A stretch of DNA of 64,000 bases from Falsiroseomonas bella (GTDB lineage: Bacteria; Pseudomonadota; Alphaproteobacteria; Acetobacterales; Acetobacteraceae): NCBI RefSeq assembly GCF_003173615.1, contig NZ_QGNA01000005.1, positions 434,001 through 498,000 of the forward strand, given 5' to 3'. The notes beneath the pieces were generated by a model. The model saw only the letters and a list, made by a program, of their open reading frames with translations, did no database searches and was not told where the DNA came from. Shown here piece by piece: positions 34,479 through 43,390 of this stretch; position 1 is the first letter of the stretch; every line of letters begins with the position of its first letter. The position numbers and the translations under genes are program-made.

Positions 34479-37400
34479 TCAGGCCAGCACGATGTCGGCC
34501 GCGGTGATGGCGCCGGGTGCGGTCAGCACGGCCAGCAGAGTGACCGCATCCGCGTCGGCGAGGCCTGGCAGGTTGTCGAGGTCGCGGACGTAGTAGATCG
34601 CGGCATCGGTGCCGCCCGGTCCGCGCGCGACCACGAAGGCCGCGTGCCCGAGATCTCCACCGAGCACGCGGTTGCCGAAGGCGGCGTTGATCGCGGCACG
34701 GTCGGCGAAGCTCCCAGCCACCGCATCGGCAGCGTTGAGGATGAACACGCCAGCCGCGCTGAGATCGATGTTCGCCCCCCCGGCGAGGCTGAACACCGTC
34801 GCCTTGCTGCCGAGACCGGCGAAGGCCGAGCGCGTGAACTCCAGCAGGTTGCCGAGATCGCCGGGGCCCGCGAAGCCGCTGATCGTGTCCGCCTGGGCCA
34901 GGGTGCCGGGGTTGGTTGGCGCGAAGATGTCGAGCGAGCCGTCATTGTAGTTGCCGAAGACGATGCGGTCGGACGCGCCGTCGGCGGACAGGATGATGCT
35001 GTCGGCGCCGAGATGGCCCTGTATGCGGTCGGCCCCTCCCCCGTCGCGGATCGTGTCGCCGAGGCGGCCGCCGGTGATGGCCTCCGCGCCGGCGTCGCCG
35101 AAGATGTCCAGCCGGTTCGGCACGGCATGCGCGCGGAAGGCGGAGGCCGGCCCGCCGGCCGTGGTGTTCAGGTCCACGACGAAGACGCCGCTGCCGACCG
35201 TGACGGTGAAGGTGCTGGGCAGCACCACGCGGCCACCCGCCAGGTCGACCGAGAGGGACTCGAAACCGGTGAGGTTCGCCAGCGGGCCTTGCGGCAGGAA
35301 CGCGTTGCCGACGGCGAGTTCCAGGCGGTCGAAGCCCCCTCCGCCATCCGCGATGTCGTCGCCCGCAAGGTCCGCGAAGCGCACCGTGTCCGCGCCCGCC
35401 CCGCCGGAGACGAGGTCGGCGCCGGTGCCGGCATCCAGCAGGTCGCCGGTGCTGCCGCCGGTGAGGATGTCGTCGCCGGCGCGGCCGAGGAAGCGCGCGC
35501 CGGTGGTCAGAGCGGAGGCGTCGAGCATGTCACCCTCGTTGCCGCCGCGGATCTCCATGGCGCCACCGGCTGGCAGGCCGCCGGCGACGAAGGAGATCGC
35601 GTTGGCTACGAAGTCGGAAAGCTCGATTGCCTCGAAGCCAGTGAGCGTCATGAACGAAAAGCCCGCGCTGTTCGTCGCGCCGAGGGCGCGCAGCGTGTCG
35701 ATCCCGGCGCCGCCATCGAGCCTCGCCGGGTCGATGCCGGCGACCGGGAACGGCGTGATGACCAGGTCGTCGCCGCCGCCCGCCGTAACCAGGTCGGCGC
35801 CTCCGATGCGCGTCATGGTGTCCGCGCCGCCACCGCCGATCAGCGTGTCGGCCGTCGGGCCGGCAGCATCGGAGTCGTCGCGGTAGATCCTGATCCCCGT
35901 GTCCGTGACGGCGCTGGCATCGACAAGGAGCTGAAAGGGGCCCTCCGGGAGGGACACGATGTCCAGTGGCTTTTCGGCGGTCTCCGCCAGGCTGTCCGTC
36001 ACGAACAGGCTTGTCGGAGCGTACCAGGACGTCGTGATCCTCTCGAAGCCGGAGAGGCGTTCGGCCATTGCGGCGCTGATCACCAGCGGCGCGCCGGAGT
36101 ATTGCGCCATCACCAGTTCGTCGATGCCAGAACCGCCGGCGATGAGGTCGTCGCCGAACTGCCCGCCAGACGCGAATACGACGTAGTCGTCGCCGCTGCC
36201 CCCGAGAACGGTGTCCAGTCCCGTCTCGTTCGCGTCGAAATTGACGAAGTCGTTGCCGGCGCCGCCGAGGATGCGGTCGTTCCCCGCGCCACCTGACAGG
36301 GCAAAGTCGTCCCCGCCGCCCCCATCGATCGTGTCGTTGCCGGCGCCGCCCTTGATCAGATCGCGCCCGAGGCCGCCGAAGATGACATCGTTGCCGTCGT
36401 CTCCGTGCAGCGTATCCGCGAATTCCTCGACCCCTCCGACCGTCACCCGCCGGTCAGTGCCGATAACGGTGTCGTTGTCATTCCCGCCCTCGATCCGGAC
36501 AGGTGTGTGGAAGATGCTTTGTGCGTTGATCCTGTCCTTGCCGGTCCCACCGAAAACCGGGACGTAGCCCGTGCCGCCCGGCACGGTGTCCAGGAGGGAA
36601 AGCGCGGGCAGCCCCTGCAGCGTGATCGCGACGCCGGCCGGGCCGAGCTCCAGGCGCTCGAAACCGATGAAGCAGTCAACCAAGACCTGCGCGAGCACGC
36701 CGCCTGAGGTGAAGCGGATGACGTCGGTGCCGTTTGGATTTGTCTCGAAGCTGTCCAGCCGGTCGAGATCGGCCAGCGCCATCTCGACGATGTCGTTGCC
36801 GACGCCGCCCAAAAGGCTGTCGGCGCCGGAACCGGGGCGGAACAGATTCGCGCCTTTTTCCGTGACATAGATGTCGTTGCCGGCGCGGCCTTCGAACGTC
36901 GTGACAAGCCATGCGGCGCCGGGTGAGCCGCCGTAGACGTAATCGTTGCCGCTGCCGCCCAGCACCGTGAGGTCGGAGTTGGCCGTGTAGACGTCGAACA
37001 TGCCGACATTGGCCGGGCCCGAGTAGCCCGTCAGGTCGATGACCTCGAAATCCGCGATGAAGCCCAGCAGATTCACCTGCAGGACGACGCCCGGCGCCGC
37101 ATCGCCGGTGAACCGCAGCGTGTCGCTGCCGGTCCCGCCCGCCAGGGAATCCAGGCCGTTGAAGGGCTGGGTGCCGAGCAGGCTGCTCTGGGCGAACTCG
37201 ACCATGTCCGGCCCGCCGCCGCCCGAGAAGGTGTCGTTGCCTGTGCCGGGGCGGAAGGTGTCGCCACCACCGCCGCCGGCATAGCTGTCGTTGCCGCCGG
37301 CGCCCTCGAAGATGCCGTTGTAGCCGATGCCGCGGGCGGAGATGTCGAACACGTCGTTGCCGACGCCGCCGACCATGGTGATGATGCCGCCTTCCGGCGC

Positions 37401-37670
37401 GCCGGCCGTCGCGCCGATGGTGATCGCATTGCCGGCACCGGTGTTGTTGACGGTGATCCGCTCGATCCCGGCCATCCATTGCGGCGCGAAGGCCCCTGAG
37501 AAGTTCAGCGAGACGGCGCTGTCCAGGCGCAGCGTGTCGTTCCCCGCGCCGCCGAAAAAGGTGTCGCCGGAGTCGATCGAGCCGTTGGTGGTCGGCCAGA
37601 TGAACAGGTCGTCGCCCGCGGTGCCGGCGAAGGTGCCGTTGAGGGTGTTGAGGAAGGTGAAGGTGGCCAC
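34479..37670 (-). CDS. RTX-E: calcium-binding repeat protein (1063 aa)
   Basis: The product begins MATFTFLNTLNGTFAGTAGDDLFIW and alternates GGxGNDxL calcium-binding repeats with longer beta segments (SLNFSGAFAPQWMAGIERITV and similar 'AGFERLEL' stretches, as in GFERITTSW and GFEAIELSD). These beta segments follow each repeat block and give a regular pattern of about 130 residues. No enzyme motif was found. The tail (GHAAFVVARGPGG, DAAIYYVRDLDNL) ends AITAADIVLA, sharing the tip seen in the other RTX proteins here. It is therefore probably a type I-secreted surface or matrix protein. It converges on lepA and diverges from the HWE kinase gene, 153 bases away. Confidence 0.9.
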   Translation of the reverse strand: MATFTFLNTLNGTFAGTAGDDLFIWPTTNGSIDSGDTFFGGAGNDTLRLDSAVSLNFSGAFAPQWMAGIERITVNNTGAGNAITIGATAGAPEGGIITMVGGVGNDVFDISARGIGYNGIFEGAGGNDSYAGGGGGDTFRPGTGNDTFSGGGGPDMVEFAQSSLLGTQPFNGLDSLAGGTGSDTLRFTGDAAPGVVLQVNLLGFIADFEVIDLTGYSGPANVGMFDVYTANSDLTVLGGSGNDYVYGGSPGAAWLVTTFEGRAGNDIYVTEKGANLFRPGSGADSLLGGVGNDIVEMALADLDRLDSFETNPNGTDVIRFTSGGVLAQVLVDCFIGFERLELGPAGVAITLQGLPALSLLDTVPGGTGYVPVFGGTGKDRINAQSIFHTPVRIEGGNDNDTVIGTDRRVTVGGVEEFADTLHGDDGNDVIFGGLGRDLIKGGAGNDTIDGGGGDDFALSGGAGNDRILGGAGNDFVNFDANETGLDTVLGGSGDDYVVFASGGQFGDDLIAGGSGIDELVMAQYSGAPLVISAAMAERLSGFERITTSWYAPTSLFVTDSLAETAEKPLDIVSLPEGPFQLLVDASAVTDTGIRIYRDDSDAAGPTADTLIGGGGADTMTRIGGADLVTAGGGDDLVITPFPVAGIDPARLDGGAGIDTLRALGATNSAGFSFMTLTGFEAIELSDFVANAISFVAGGLPAGGAMEIRGGNEGDMLDASALTTGARFLGRAGDDILTGGSTGDLLDAGTGADLVSGGAGADTVRFADLAGDDIADGGGGFDRLELAVGNAFLPQGPLANLTGFESLSVDLAGGRVVLPSTFTVTVGSGVFVVDLNTTAGGPASAFRAHAVPNRLDIFGDAGAEAITGGRLGDTIRDGGGADRIQGHLGADSIILSADGASDRIVFGNYNDGSLDIFAPTNPGTLAQADTISGFAGPGDLGNLLEFTRSAFAGLGSKATVFSLAGGANIDLSAAGVFILNAADAVAGSFADRAAINAAFGNRVLGGDLGHAAFVVARGPGGTDAAIYYVRDLDNLPGLADADAVTLLAVLTAPGAITAADIVLA

Positions 37671-37823
37671 GGCACCGCCCCGATGGATCGCGCGATGTTA
37701 ATGTATCGGGCACGATCCGGTTGCGGAAGCGGTGAGCCTTCGCCTCCGTCGGTGGTGGCACGGTCGCCCTCGCCTGGCGGGCCCCTCTGGATTTCGCGGC
37801 ACCCGCACGGGCACTCTGCCCCC

Positions 37824-38945
37824 ATGTCCGACTTGCCTGACGAGTCGCCAGCCGGCGAGACTTCCGGAATCGCAGCCCTGCGCAGGCGCCTCGCCGCGCT
37901 CGAGGCGGAGAATGCCAGGCTGGCGCGCATGCTCGGCATCGCCCCGGCGGAGGGCGTGCGCGACGACGGTGCGATGCTGCGCCTGGCGCAGGAGGCGGGC
38001 GGCATCTGTTCCTGGCAGTGGGATGTCGCGACCAACGCGCTGACCTGGTCGGACAGCTGCCACGCGCTGCACGGCATGGACCCGTCGGAGCCGCCGAGCT
38101 TCGAGCGCTGGATCGGCGGCGTGCATCCTGCCGATCGCGCCCTGGTGCAGGCGGCGCTGCAGCAGGCGATGGAAGGCGGCTCCGAGAGCTGGGACACGGA
38201 GTTCCGCTACACCCGGTACGATGACGGCGCGCCGCGCTGGGTGGTCGGGCGCGGGCGCATCCAGCGCGACCCCTCGGATGGCCGCGCTCTGAGGCTGATC
38301 GGCATCGGCTTCGACATCACCGAGCGCAAGGAGTCCGAGGCGCGACAAACCCTGCTGATGCGGGAGCTGGACCATCGCGTGCGGAACCTGCTGGCGGTGG
38401 TGCAGGCGACGCTGCGACTGACGCCGAAGGACGATCCGGAGGCGTATGCCCGCGCCGTCGAGGGCCGCATCGCCGCGCTGGCTCGCGCCCATTCCATGCT
38501 CGCGGAGGCACGCTGGAGCGGCTCCGACCTGCGGGCGCTGATCGCGGCGGAACTCGACCCCTTCCTGGCCGCGCAACGCGTCACGCTGGACGGGCCCGCG
38601 GTGATGCTGCCGGCGCGCATCGCCCAGCCCCTGGCAATGGCGGTGCACGAGCTGGCCACCAACGCAGTGAAGCACGGCGCGCTGCTGGCTGGGGACGGCC
38701 GGATCGGTATCGCCTGGAGCCTGGTGGAGGCCCGGCCGGCGCCGTCGCTGGCGCTGCACTGGACCGAGACCGGCTCGCAGGGGGTGGCGCCGCCGACCCG
38801 CCGCGGCTTCGGATCCCGCATGCTGGAGGCGACCGTGCGCGGGCAGCTGGGCGGGCGGCTGGCGATGGACTGGGCGCCGGCGGGGCTGCGCTGCACGCTG
38901 GACCTGCCGCTGGGCGACCACGCCGCGGAGGCTCCTTCCCTCTGA
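37824..38945 (+). CDS. HWE-family sensor histidine kinase with PAS domain
   Basis: The 373-residue product lacks membrane segments and is probably cytosolic. An N-terminal coiled coil (LRRRLAALEAENARLARML) precedes a PAS domain (about residues 45-165, ending GIGFDITERKESE). The H-box is LMRELDHRVRNLLAVVQAT, with His184 as the phosphate acceptor. The N-box is MAVHELATNAVKHGAL and the later LHWTETGS plus GFGSRML are the W-E feature and G-box that define HWE kinases, a group concentrated in alphaproteobacteria. ATG 37824 follows the region of poor coding character. No response regulator is adjacent. Confidence 0.92.
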   Translation: MSDLPDESPAGETSGIAALRRRLAALEAENARLARMLGIAPAEGVRDDGAMLRLAQEAGGICSWQWDVATNALTWSDSCHALHGMDPSEPPSFERWIGGVHPADRALVQAALQQAMEGGSESWDTEFRYTRYDDGAPRWVVGRGRIQRDPSDGRALRLIGIGFDITERKESEARQTLLMRELDHRVRNLLAVVQATLRLTPKDDPEAYARAVEGRIAALARAHSMLAEARWSGSDLRALIAAELDPFLAAQRVTLDGPAVMLPARIAQPLAMAVHELATNAVKHGALLAGDGRIGIAWSLVEARPAPSLALHWTETGSQGVAPPTRRGFGSRMLEATVRGQLGGRLAMDWAPAGLRCTLDLPLGDHAAEAPSL

Positions 38946-39028
38946 ACTGCTTGGCGGCGGGCGGCGTTTCGTTCTAGACGCGGGCGCGTCGACTCCCGAC
39001 GACCGGCAAGAAGAAGGCGACGCCACAC

Positions 39029-40006
39029 ATGATCATCAGCAAGCGGACCCTGCTGGGCGCCGGCCTCGGTGCCCTGGCGACCCCGGCCCTGGCCCAGGCC
39101 ACCTACCCCACCCGCACCATCACCATGATCGTGCCCTTCGCGGCCGGCGGCCCGACCGACACCGTCGGCCGGCTGATCGCCCAGGCGATGGCGGCCGATC
39201 TCGGCCAGACGGTGGTGGTGGAGAATGTCGGCGGCGCCGGCGGCACCCTCGGCGCGCAGCGCACGGCGCAGGCACGGCCCGATGGCTACAACATCCTGCT
39301 GCACCACATCGGCATGTCGACGATCCCGACGCTCTATCGCCGCCTCGCCTACGACCCGATCAACGGCTTCGAGACCATCGGCCTGGTCACCGAGGTGCCG
39401 ATGACGCTGGTGGCGCGCAAGGACTTCCCCGCACAGAACCTGGCGGAGCTGATCGCCCATGTCCGGCGCGAACGGGAGAAGATCAACTACGCCAATGCCG
39501 GCATCGGCGCGGCGAGCCATCTCTGCGGGCTGCTGTTCCAGAAGGCGATCGAGACCCCCTTCACCACCGTGCCCTATCGCGGCACCGCGCCTGCGATGAA
39601 CGACCTTCTGGCCGGCACGGTGGACCTCATGTGCGACCAGACCACCAACACCACCGAGCAGATCCGCGCCGGCGCGATCCGCGCCTTCGCGGTGACGACG
39701 CCGGAGCGCATCGCGGCGCTGCCGGACCTGCCGACGGCGGCGCAGGGCGGCCTGCCGGGCTTCGAGGTGACGGTGTGGCACGGGCTCTATGCGCCGCGGA
39801 ACACGCCGGCGCCGATCGTGGAGCGGCTGAACGGTGCCCTGGTCGCGGCGCTGCGCAACGAAACCGTCGCGCGGCGCTTCGCCGACCTCGGCACGGCGCC
39901 GGTGGCGGCGGAGCGCGCGACGCCGCAGTTCCATCGCCAGTTCTGGCAGGCCGACATCCAGAAGTGGCGGCCGCTGATCCAGGCGGCCGGGCAGTACGCG
40001 GACTGA
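39029..40006 (+). CDS. Tripartite tricarboxylate transporter substrate-binding protein (Bug family)
   Basis: The 325-residue product has a signal peptide (KRTLLGAGLGALATPALAQ) and the Bug-family body: YPTRTITMIVPFAAGGPTDTVGRLIAQ near the N-terminus, VVVENVGGAGGTLGAQRTAQA, and later FTTVPYRGTAPAMNDLLAGTVD. These residues form the ligand cleft that takes organic acids, often without an adjacent transporter. No TctA/TctB genes are present here, so this is an orphan. AAGAAGGCGA lies upstream of the ATG. Confidence 0.92.
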   Translation: MIISKRTLLGAGLGALATPALAQATYPTRTITMIVPFAAGGPTDTVGRLIAQAMAADLGQTVVVENVGGAGGTLGAQRTAQARPDGYNILLHHIGMSTIPTLYRRLAYDPINGFETIGLVTEVPMTLVARKDFPAQNLAELIAHVRREREKINYANAGIGAASHLCGLLFQKAIETPFTTVPYRGTAPAMNDLLAGTVDLMCDQTTNTTEQIRAGAIRAFAVTTPERIAALPDLPTAAQGGLPGFEVTVWHGLYAPRNTPAPIVERLNGALVAALRNETVARRFADLGTAPVAAERATPQFHRQFWQADIQKWRPLIQAAGQYAD

Positions 40007-40074
40007 TCCGTTCGGGTGGGCCCGGGCAGTTGCTCGCACGGGTTGCGCGGGCCCCCACTCAACCAGCCTGCGGC

Positions 40075-40109
40075 CTCGCGGCAGTGCCGCGAGCCCCCGC
40101 AAGCGGGGG
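40075..40109. terminator. Paired hairpins between convergent genes
   Basis: CTCGCGGCA/TGCCGCGAG (40075-40093) and CCCCCGC/GCGGGGG (40094-40109) are perfect stems located between the Bug gene and the convergent deaminase-like gene. The second shares its core with the pheS-pheT repeat. They could act in either direction as terminators. Confidence 0.55.
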
Positions 40110-40124
40110 AGGGCTTTCGTGATT

Positions 40125-41201
40125 TCAGCGGCGGGTGACGGACAGATCCACGCTGCGATCGGCGGGATTCAGGTCGCGTTCGAGCGCATCGAGCGCCGCC
40201 GTGAACTCGGCCTCCAGCGCCGCCTTGCGGTCCGGCGGTAGCCAGCTTGCGTGCAGGCCGGAGAGGCTGAGCTTGCGTGCCTCCGCCGTGCCCCAGCCGA
40301 GATCGGCGAAGACGGTGCGCCAGCAATGGCCCATCGTCGTGCCGAAGATGGTGGGATCGTCGGTGCCGAGGCTGAGGTTCAGCCCCGCATCGAACATCGC
40401 CTTGATGCGCTGGCGCCGCGGCGCGCGGTTCCAGGTGAGGCCGGACCAGCAGGCCATGGTGAAGTGCACCTGCTCCCGCGCGGCGCGCGCGACCACATCG
40501 GGATCGGCCAGGATGTTGTAGCCGTGGTCGAGGCGGTCGCAGCCGAGCGCGTCGCGGCAGAGCGTGAAATGCGCGGGCGGTGCCTCGAACTGCGCCTGGT
40601 TGTCCTCGCAGACATGGGCGGTGCGCTTGAAGCCGGCGCGCCCGGCCTGGCGCCAGGCCTCGACCCAGAGCAGCGGCGGGCCGGCGCGCTCGGCGCCATC
40701 GAGGCCGATGCCCACCACCTCTCTCCGCGGATGCTGCGCCATCCAGTCGAGCATCTGCAGCGCCTCCGACGGCAGGCAGACGCTGCGGTCGATGCAGGCG
40801 ATGAGCAGCGACGAGATGCCGAAATCGCGCTCGGCATGCGCGCAGCCTTCGATCAAGCCGTCCACGATCTCGGGATAGGCGACGCCGTTCGGCGTGAAGT
40901 AGTGCGGGTTGAAGAAGATCTCGGCATGGCGGACGCCGCCATGCCGGTGCATGTCCTCCAGGCATTCGTAGGCCGCGCGGCGGAAATCGGCGGCCGAGGC
41001 GAGCGACAGCGCGGCAAGGCGAAGCGCGTCGAGGAATTCGTAGAAGGTCTCGAAGCGGTAGAGCGCCTCAGCGCGCTTCGGCAGATGCAAGCCGTTCTTG
41101 GTGGCGAGGTCTTCCAGCGTCGCCGGGCGGATCGCGCCGGCGATGTGCAGGTGGAGCTCGACCTTCGGGACGGCGTCGAGATAGTCGGAGAAGGAGAGCA
41201 C
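40125..41201 (-). CDS. Adenosine deaminase-like amidohydrolase
   Basis: The 358-residue product is an adenosine deaminase family member. Zinc ligands His17 and His19 occur in VELHLHIAGAIRPATL; the later DRLDHGYNIL supplies the conserved His and GTDDPTIFGTT the Asp pair. The catalytic HAGE motif of classic adenosine deaminases reads HVCED here, keeping His and Glu but not the small residues, and IAGA replaces the usual LDGA or LxGS. The true substrate may therefore be another purine or a related aminated compound. Its ATG is 4 bases beyond the stop of the upstream ABC binding protein gene, which suggests one transcript for uptake and deamination. Confidence 0.8.
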   Translation of the reverse strand: MLSFSDYLDAVPKVELHLHIAGAIRPATLEDLATKNGLHLPKRAEALYRFETFYEFLDALRLAALSLASAADFRRAAYECLEDMHRHGGVRHAEIFFNPHYFTPNGVAYPEIVDGLIEGCAHAERDFGISSLLIACIDRSVCLPSEALQMLDWMAQHPRREVVGIGLDGAERAGPPLLWVEAWRQAGRAGFKRTAHVCEDNQAQFEAPPAHFTLCRDALGCDRLDHGYNILADPDVVARAAREQVHFTMACWSGLTWNRAPRRQRIKAMFDAGLNLSLGTDDPTIFGTTMGHCWRTVFADLGWGTAEARKLSLSGLHASWLPPDRKAALEAEFTAALDALERDLNPADRSVDLSVTRR

Positions 41202-41205
41202 CGCG

Positions 41206-42780
41206 TCAGTTCCGGCTGATGTTCCAGAGGAACATCGCGGGCCCCGTCAGCACGCCGTTCAGCTCGCTGCGCCAGGCGGAGGCGGCGGTGAACTGGCCGA
41301 GCGGCATGTAGAAGCCGCCTTCCGCGGCACGGCGGTGGATCTCGTCGCTGATGCGCTTGCGCGCGGCGTCGTCCTGGGCGCGGGCGAATTCCGCGCGGCG
41401 CCGCTCCACCTCGGCATCCTGCGGCCAGCCGGCGAAGCCGCCCTGGCGGCCCGAGCCGTTGACGAAGGGATTGAGCAGCGGCGACTGCATGTCGGGCACG
41501 GTGTTGGTGGTGTGCGCGAGGTTCCAGCCATCCATCCGCGCACGCCGGCCGAAATAGGTGTTGAGGTCCATGCTCTGCAGATCGACGCGCAAGCCGAGGC
41601 GCGTCAGCAGGTCCTGCGAGACGAGGCCGAGTGCGGCGATGCCCGGCGCATCCGCGGGGTGGATGATGACGATGGGCGTGGAGAGGTCCGCGCCGCTTTC
41701 CCGCAGCATCCGCTGCGCGGCGGCGAAATCGGCGCGCTCCGGCATTCCGGCGGTGGACTCGAGCGGCGTGCCACAGCCGAACATGGAACGGCACTCGCGC
41801 GCGAATTCGGGACGGCCCGCGACGGCGGCGAGGTAGTCCGCCTGGTTCACCGCCAGCATCACGGCGCGCCGCACCTGCGGATTGTCGAAGGGCGGATGCA
41901 GGTGGTTGAAGCGCAGGATGCCCTGGTAGCCGTAGGACGAGACCGTCGCGACGCGCACCGCGCGGTTGCGCTCCAGCACGGGCAGCACGTCGGCGGGCAG
42001 GCGCTCGACGTAGTCGATCTCGCCGGTGGTCAGCGCGCTGACCTGGGTGGAGACGTCGGGCATGGCGATGAGCTCGACACGCTCCATCCGCGCGGCCTTG
42101 CCGCCGCTGGCCCAGACCGGGGGCTCGCTGCGCGGGCGATAGGCCGGGTTGCGGCGGACTACGATACGGTCGCCGGGGCGGTATTCGTCGGCGGCGAAGA
42201 TATAGGGGCCGCTGCCGATCACCTCCGGGATCTGCTGCATGGGTGGCGTGGCGGCGAGACGCGCGGGCATCATCATCGGCACCATCGCGCCGGGCTTGCC
42301 GAGAGCCTGCAGCACGAGGCCGAACGGCTCGCGCAGCGTCAGGCGGAAGGTCTTCGCGTCCACCACCTCGAGCGCCGCCGTCGCGCGCATCATCGCACCG
42401 CCCAGTGCATCGCGGGCGCCCCAACGGCGGATCGAGGCGACGCAGTCCTCCGCCGTGACGGGCTGGCCATCGTGCCAGGCGAGGCCTTCGCGCAGGGTGA
42501 AGGTCCAGGTCAGGCCATCCGCGCTGCGCTCCCACCGCTCCAGCATCTGCGGCGTGGGTTCCCAGCGGTCGTTCACCGCGACCAGCGTGTCGAACACCAG
42601 ATAGGCGAAGTCGCGCGTAGTGAAGCTGGTGGTGAAGTGCGGATCGAGCACGCGCGTGAGCGTTTCGGGCGCGACGCGCAGCGTGCTGGCGCGCGTGGCG
42701 GTCTGCGCGGCGGCCTGGCCGGCTGGCAGGGCGGTGGCGAGCAGCGTGGCGGCGATCAGCAGGCGGACAGGGCGCGGCAT
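41206..42780 (-). CDS. ABC transporter substrate-binding protein, family 5 (peptide/nickel type)
   Basis: The product (524 residues from ATG 42780) starts MPRPVRLLIAATLLATALPA with a signal peptide ending near AAAQ, then shows the family 5 pattern: STLRVAPETLTRVLDPHFTT, YLVFDTLVAVNDRWEPTPQML, GLTWTFTLREGLAWHDGQPVTAED (read in parts), and later VRRAVMLAVNQADYL. These periplasmic proteins bring oligopeptides, nickel or nucleoside-like ligands to an ABC importer, none of which is encoded nearby. ATG 42792 is an alternative, though its AGAGG touches the codon. The gene is followed after 4 bases by the deaminase-like gene. That pairing suggests a purine-type or amino-heterocycle ligand. Confidence 0.88.
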   Translation of the reverse strand: MPRPVRLLIAATLLATALPAGQAAAQTATRASTLRVAPETLTRVLDPHFTTSFTTRDFAYLVFDTLVAVNDRWEPTPQMLERWERSADGLTWTFTLREGLAWHDGQPVTAEDCVASIRRWGARDALGGAMMRATAALEVVDAKTFRLTLREPFGLVLQALGKPGAMVPMMMPARLAATPPMQQIPEVIGSGPYIFAADEYRPGDRIVVRRNPAYRPRSEPPVWASGGKAARMERVELIAMPDVSTQVSALTTGEIDYVERLPADVLPVLERNRAVRVATVSSYGYQGILRFNHLHPPFDNPQVRRAVMLAVNQADYLAAVAGRPEFARECRSMFGCGTPLESTAGMPERADFAAAQRMLRESGADLSTPIVIIHPADAPGIAALGLVSQDLLTRLGLRVDLQSMDLNTYFGRRARMDGWNLAHTTNTVPDMQSPLLNPFVNGSGRQGGFAGWPQDAEVERRRAEFARAQDDAARKRISDEIHRRAAEGGFYMPLGQFTAASAWRSELNGVLTGPAMFLWNISRN

Positions 42781-42991
42781 GGGGTTCGGCATCCTCTTTG
42801 AGGTCCGTGGGCATCCCGGGGCTGGCGTGCTTCGTTGCAGCCTGGGGGGCGATGGGCGGGGCGTCAACAGCGACGGTCGGAGTTGCATGGCTGGGTGCCG
42901 GAGGGGCGCTGGCGGGCCGGCGGGGTTGCCCGGGGCGGGCCGGCGGGGTTGCCCGGGGCGGGCCGGCTGGCTAGAACCCCGGCCCTGCGCT

Positions 42992-43082
42992 GGATGGGTG
43001 GCCGAGCGGTCGAAGGCGCACGCCTGGAAAGTGTGTAGACGTCAAAAGCGTCTCGTGGGTTCGAATCCCACCCCATCCGCCA
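42992..43082 (+). tRNA. tRNA-Ser (GGA anticodon)
   Basis: The acceptor stem GGATGGG pairs with CCCATCC, followed by G and an encoded CCA. The D-arm GTGGCCGAGCGGTCGAAGGC, the anticodon loop CTGGAAA (anticodon GGA at 43026-43028), a long variable arm (TAGACGTCAAAAGCGTCT) typical of serine tRNAs, and the T-arm GGGTTCGAATCCC are all intact. It decodes UCU and UCC. It marks the left edge of the accessory region. Confidence 0.97.
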
Positions 43083-43390
43083 GTTCCATGCCGAAGCATG
43101 CTCTCCGCCAGACTGACCGCCGCGCTGAGTGGCAGGTTTCCTGGGCTCTTCGGGGCAGGCCTGTTGACCGGCCCGAGGTGGAGGCTGCCGAGAACCGCTC
43201 TCCTCCGGCCAGTTCTCTCCGAACCTGTTGACCCGCGTGGTCTGGTACGCTCAAAAAAGACCCTGCAGAACAGTTACTTGCGATGTGAGCCGCGACCGCG
43301 AGTTCGCACTTGCGCTCGCGTGGGCGAGTATCGCGTCGAAGTGCGCGAACAGGCCCGCCGGACCGCAAGCGGTTACACCGGGCGTGGCTG
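43083..43390. other. Gap between tRNA-Ser and proS, nothing recognisable
   Basis: The short open frames here do not resemble any family and conflict with each other. A loose inverted repeat (GTTCGCACTT near 43304 against GAAGTGCGCGAAC near 43338) could be the proS terminator. No repeat of the tRNA 3' end was found. Confidence 0.5.

Noticed and set aside
43083-43390. A repeat of the tRNA-Ser 3' end as an attachment site
   Set aside because: I looked for a copy of the T-arm and acceptor sequence elsewhere in the window and saw none. The recombinase is of serine type, which rarely uses tRNA genes.
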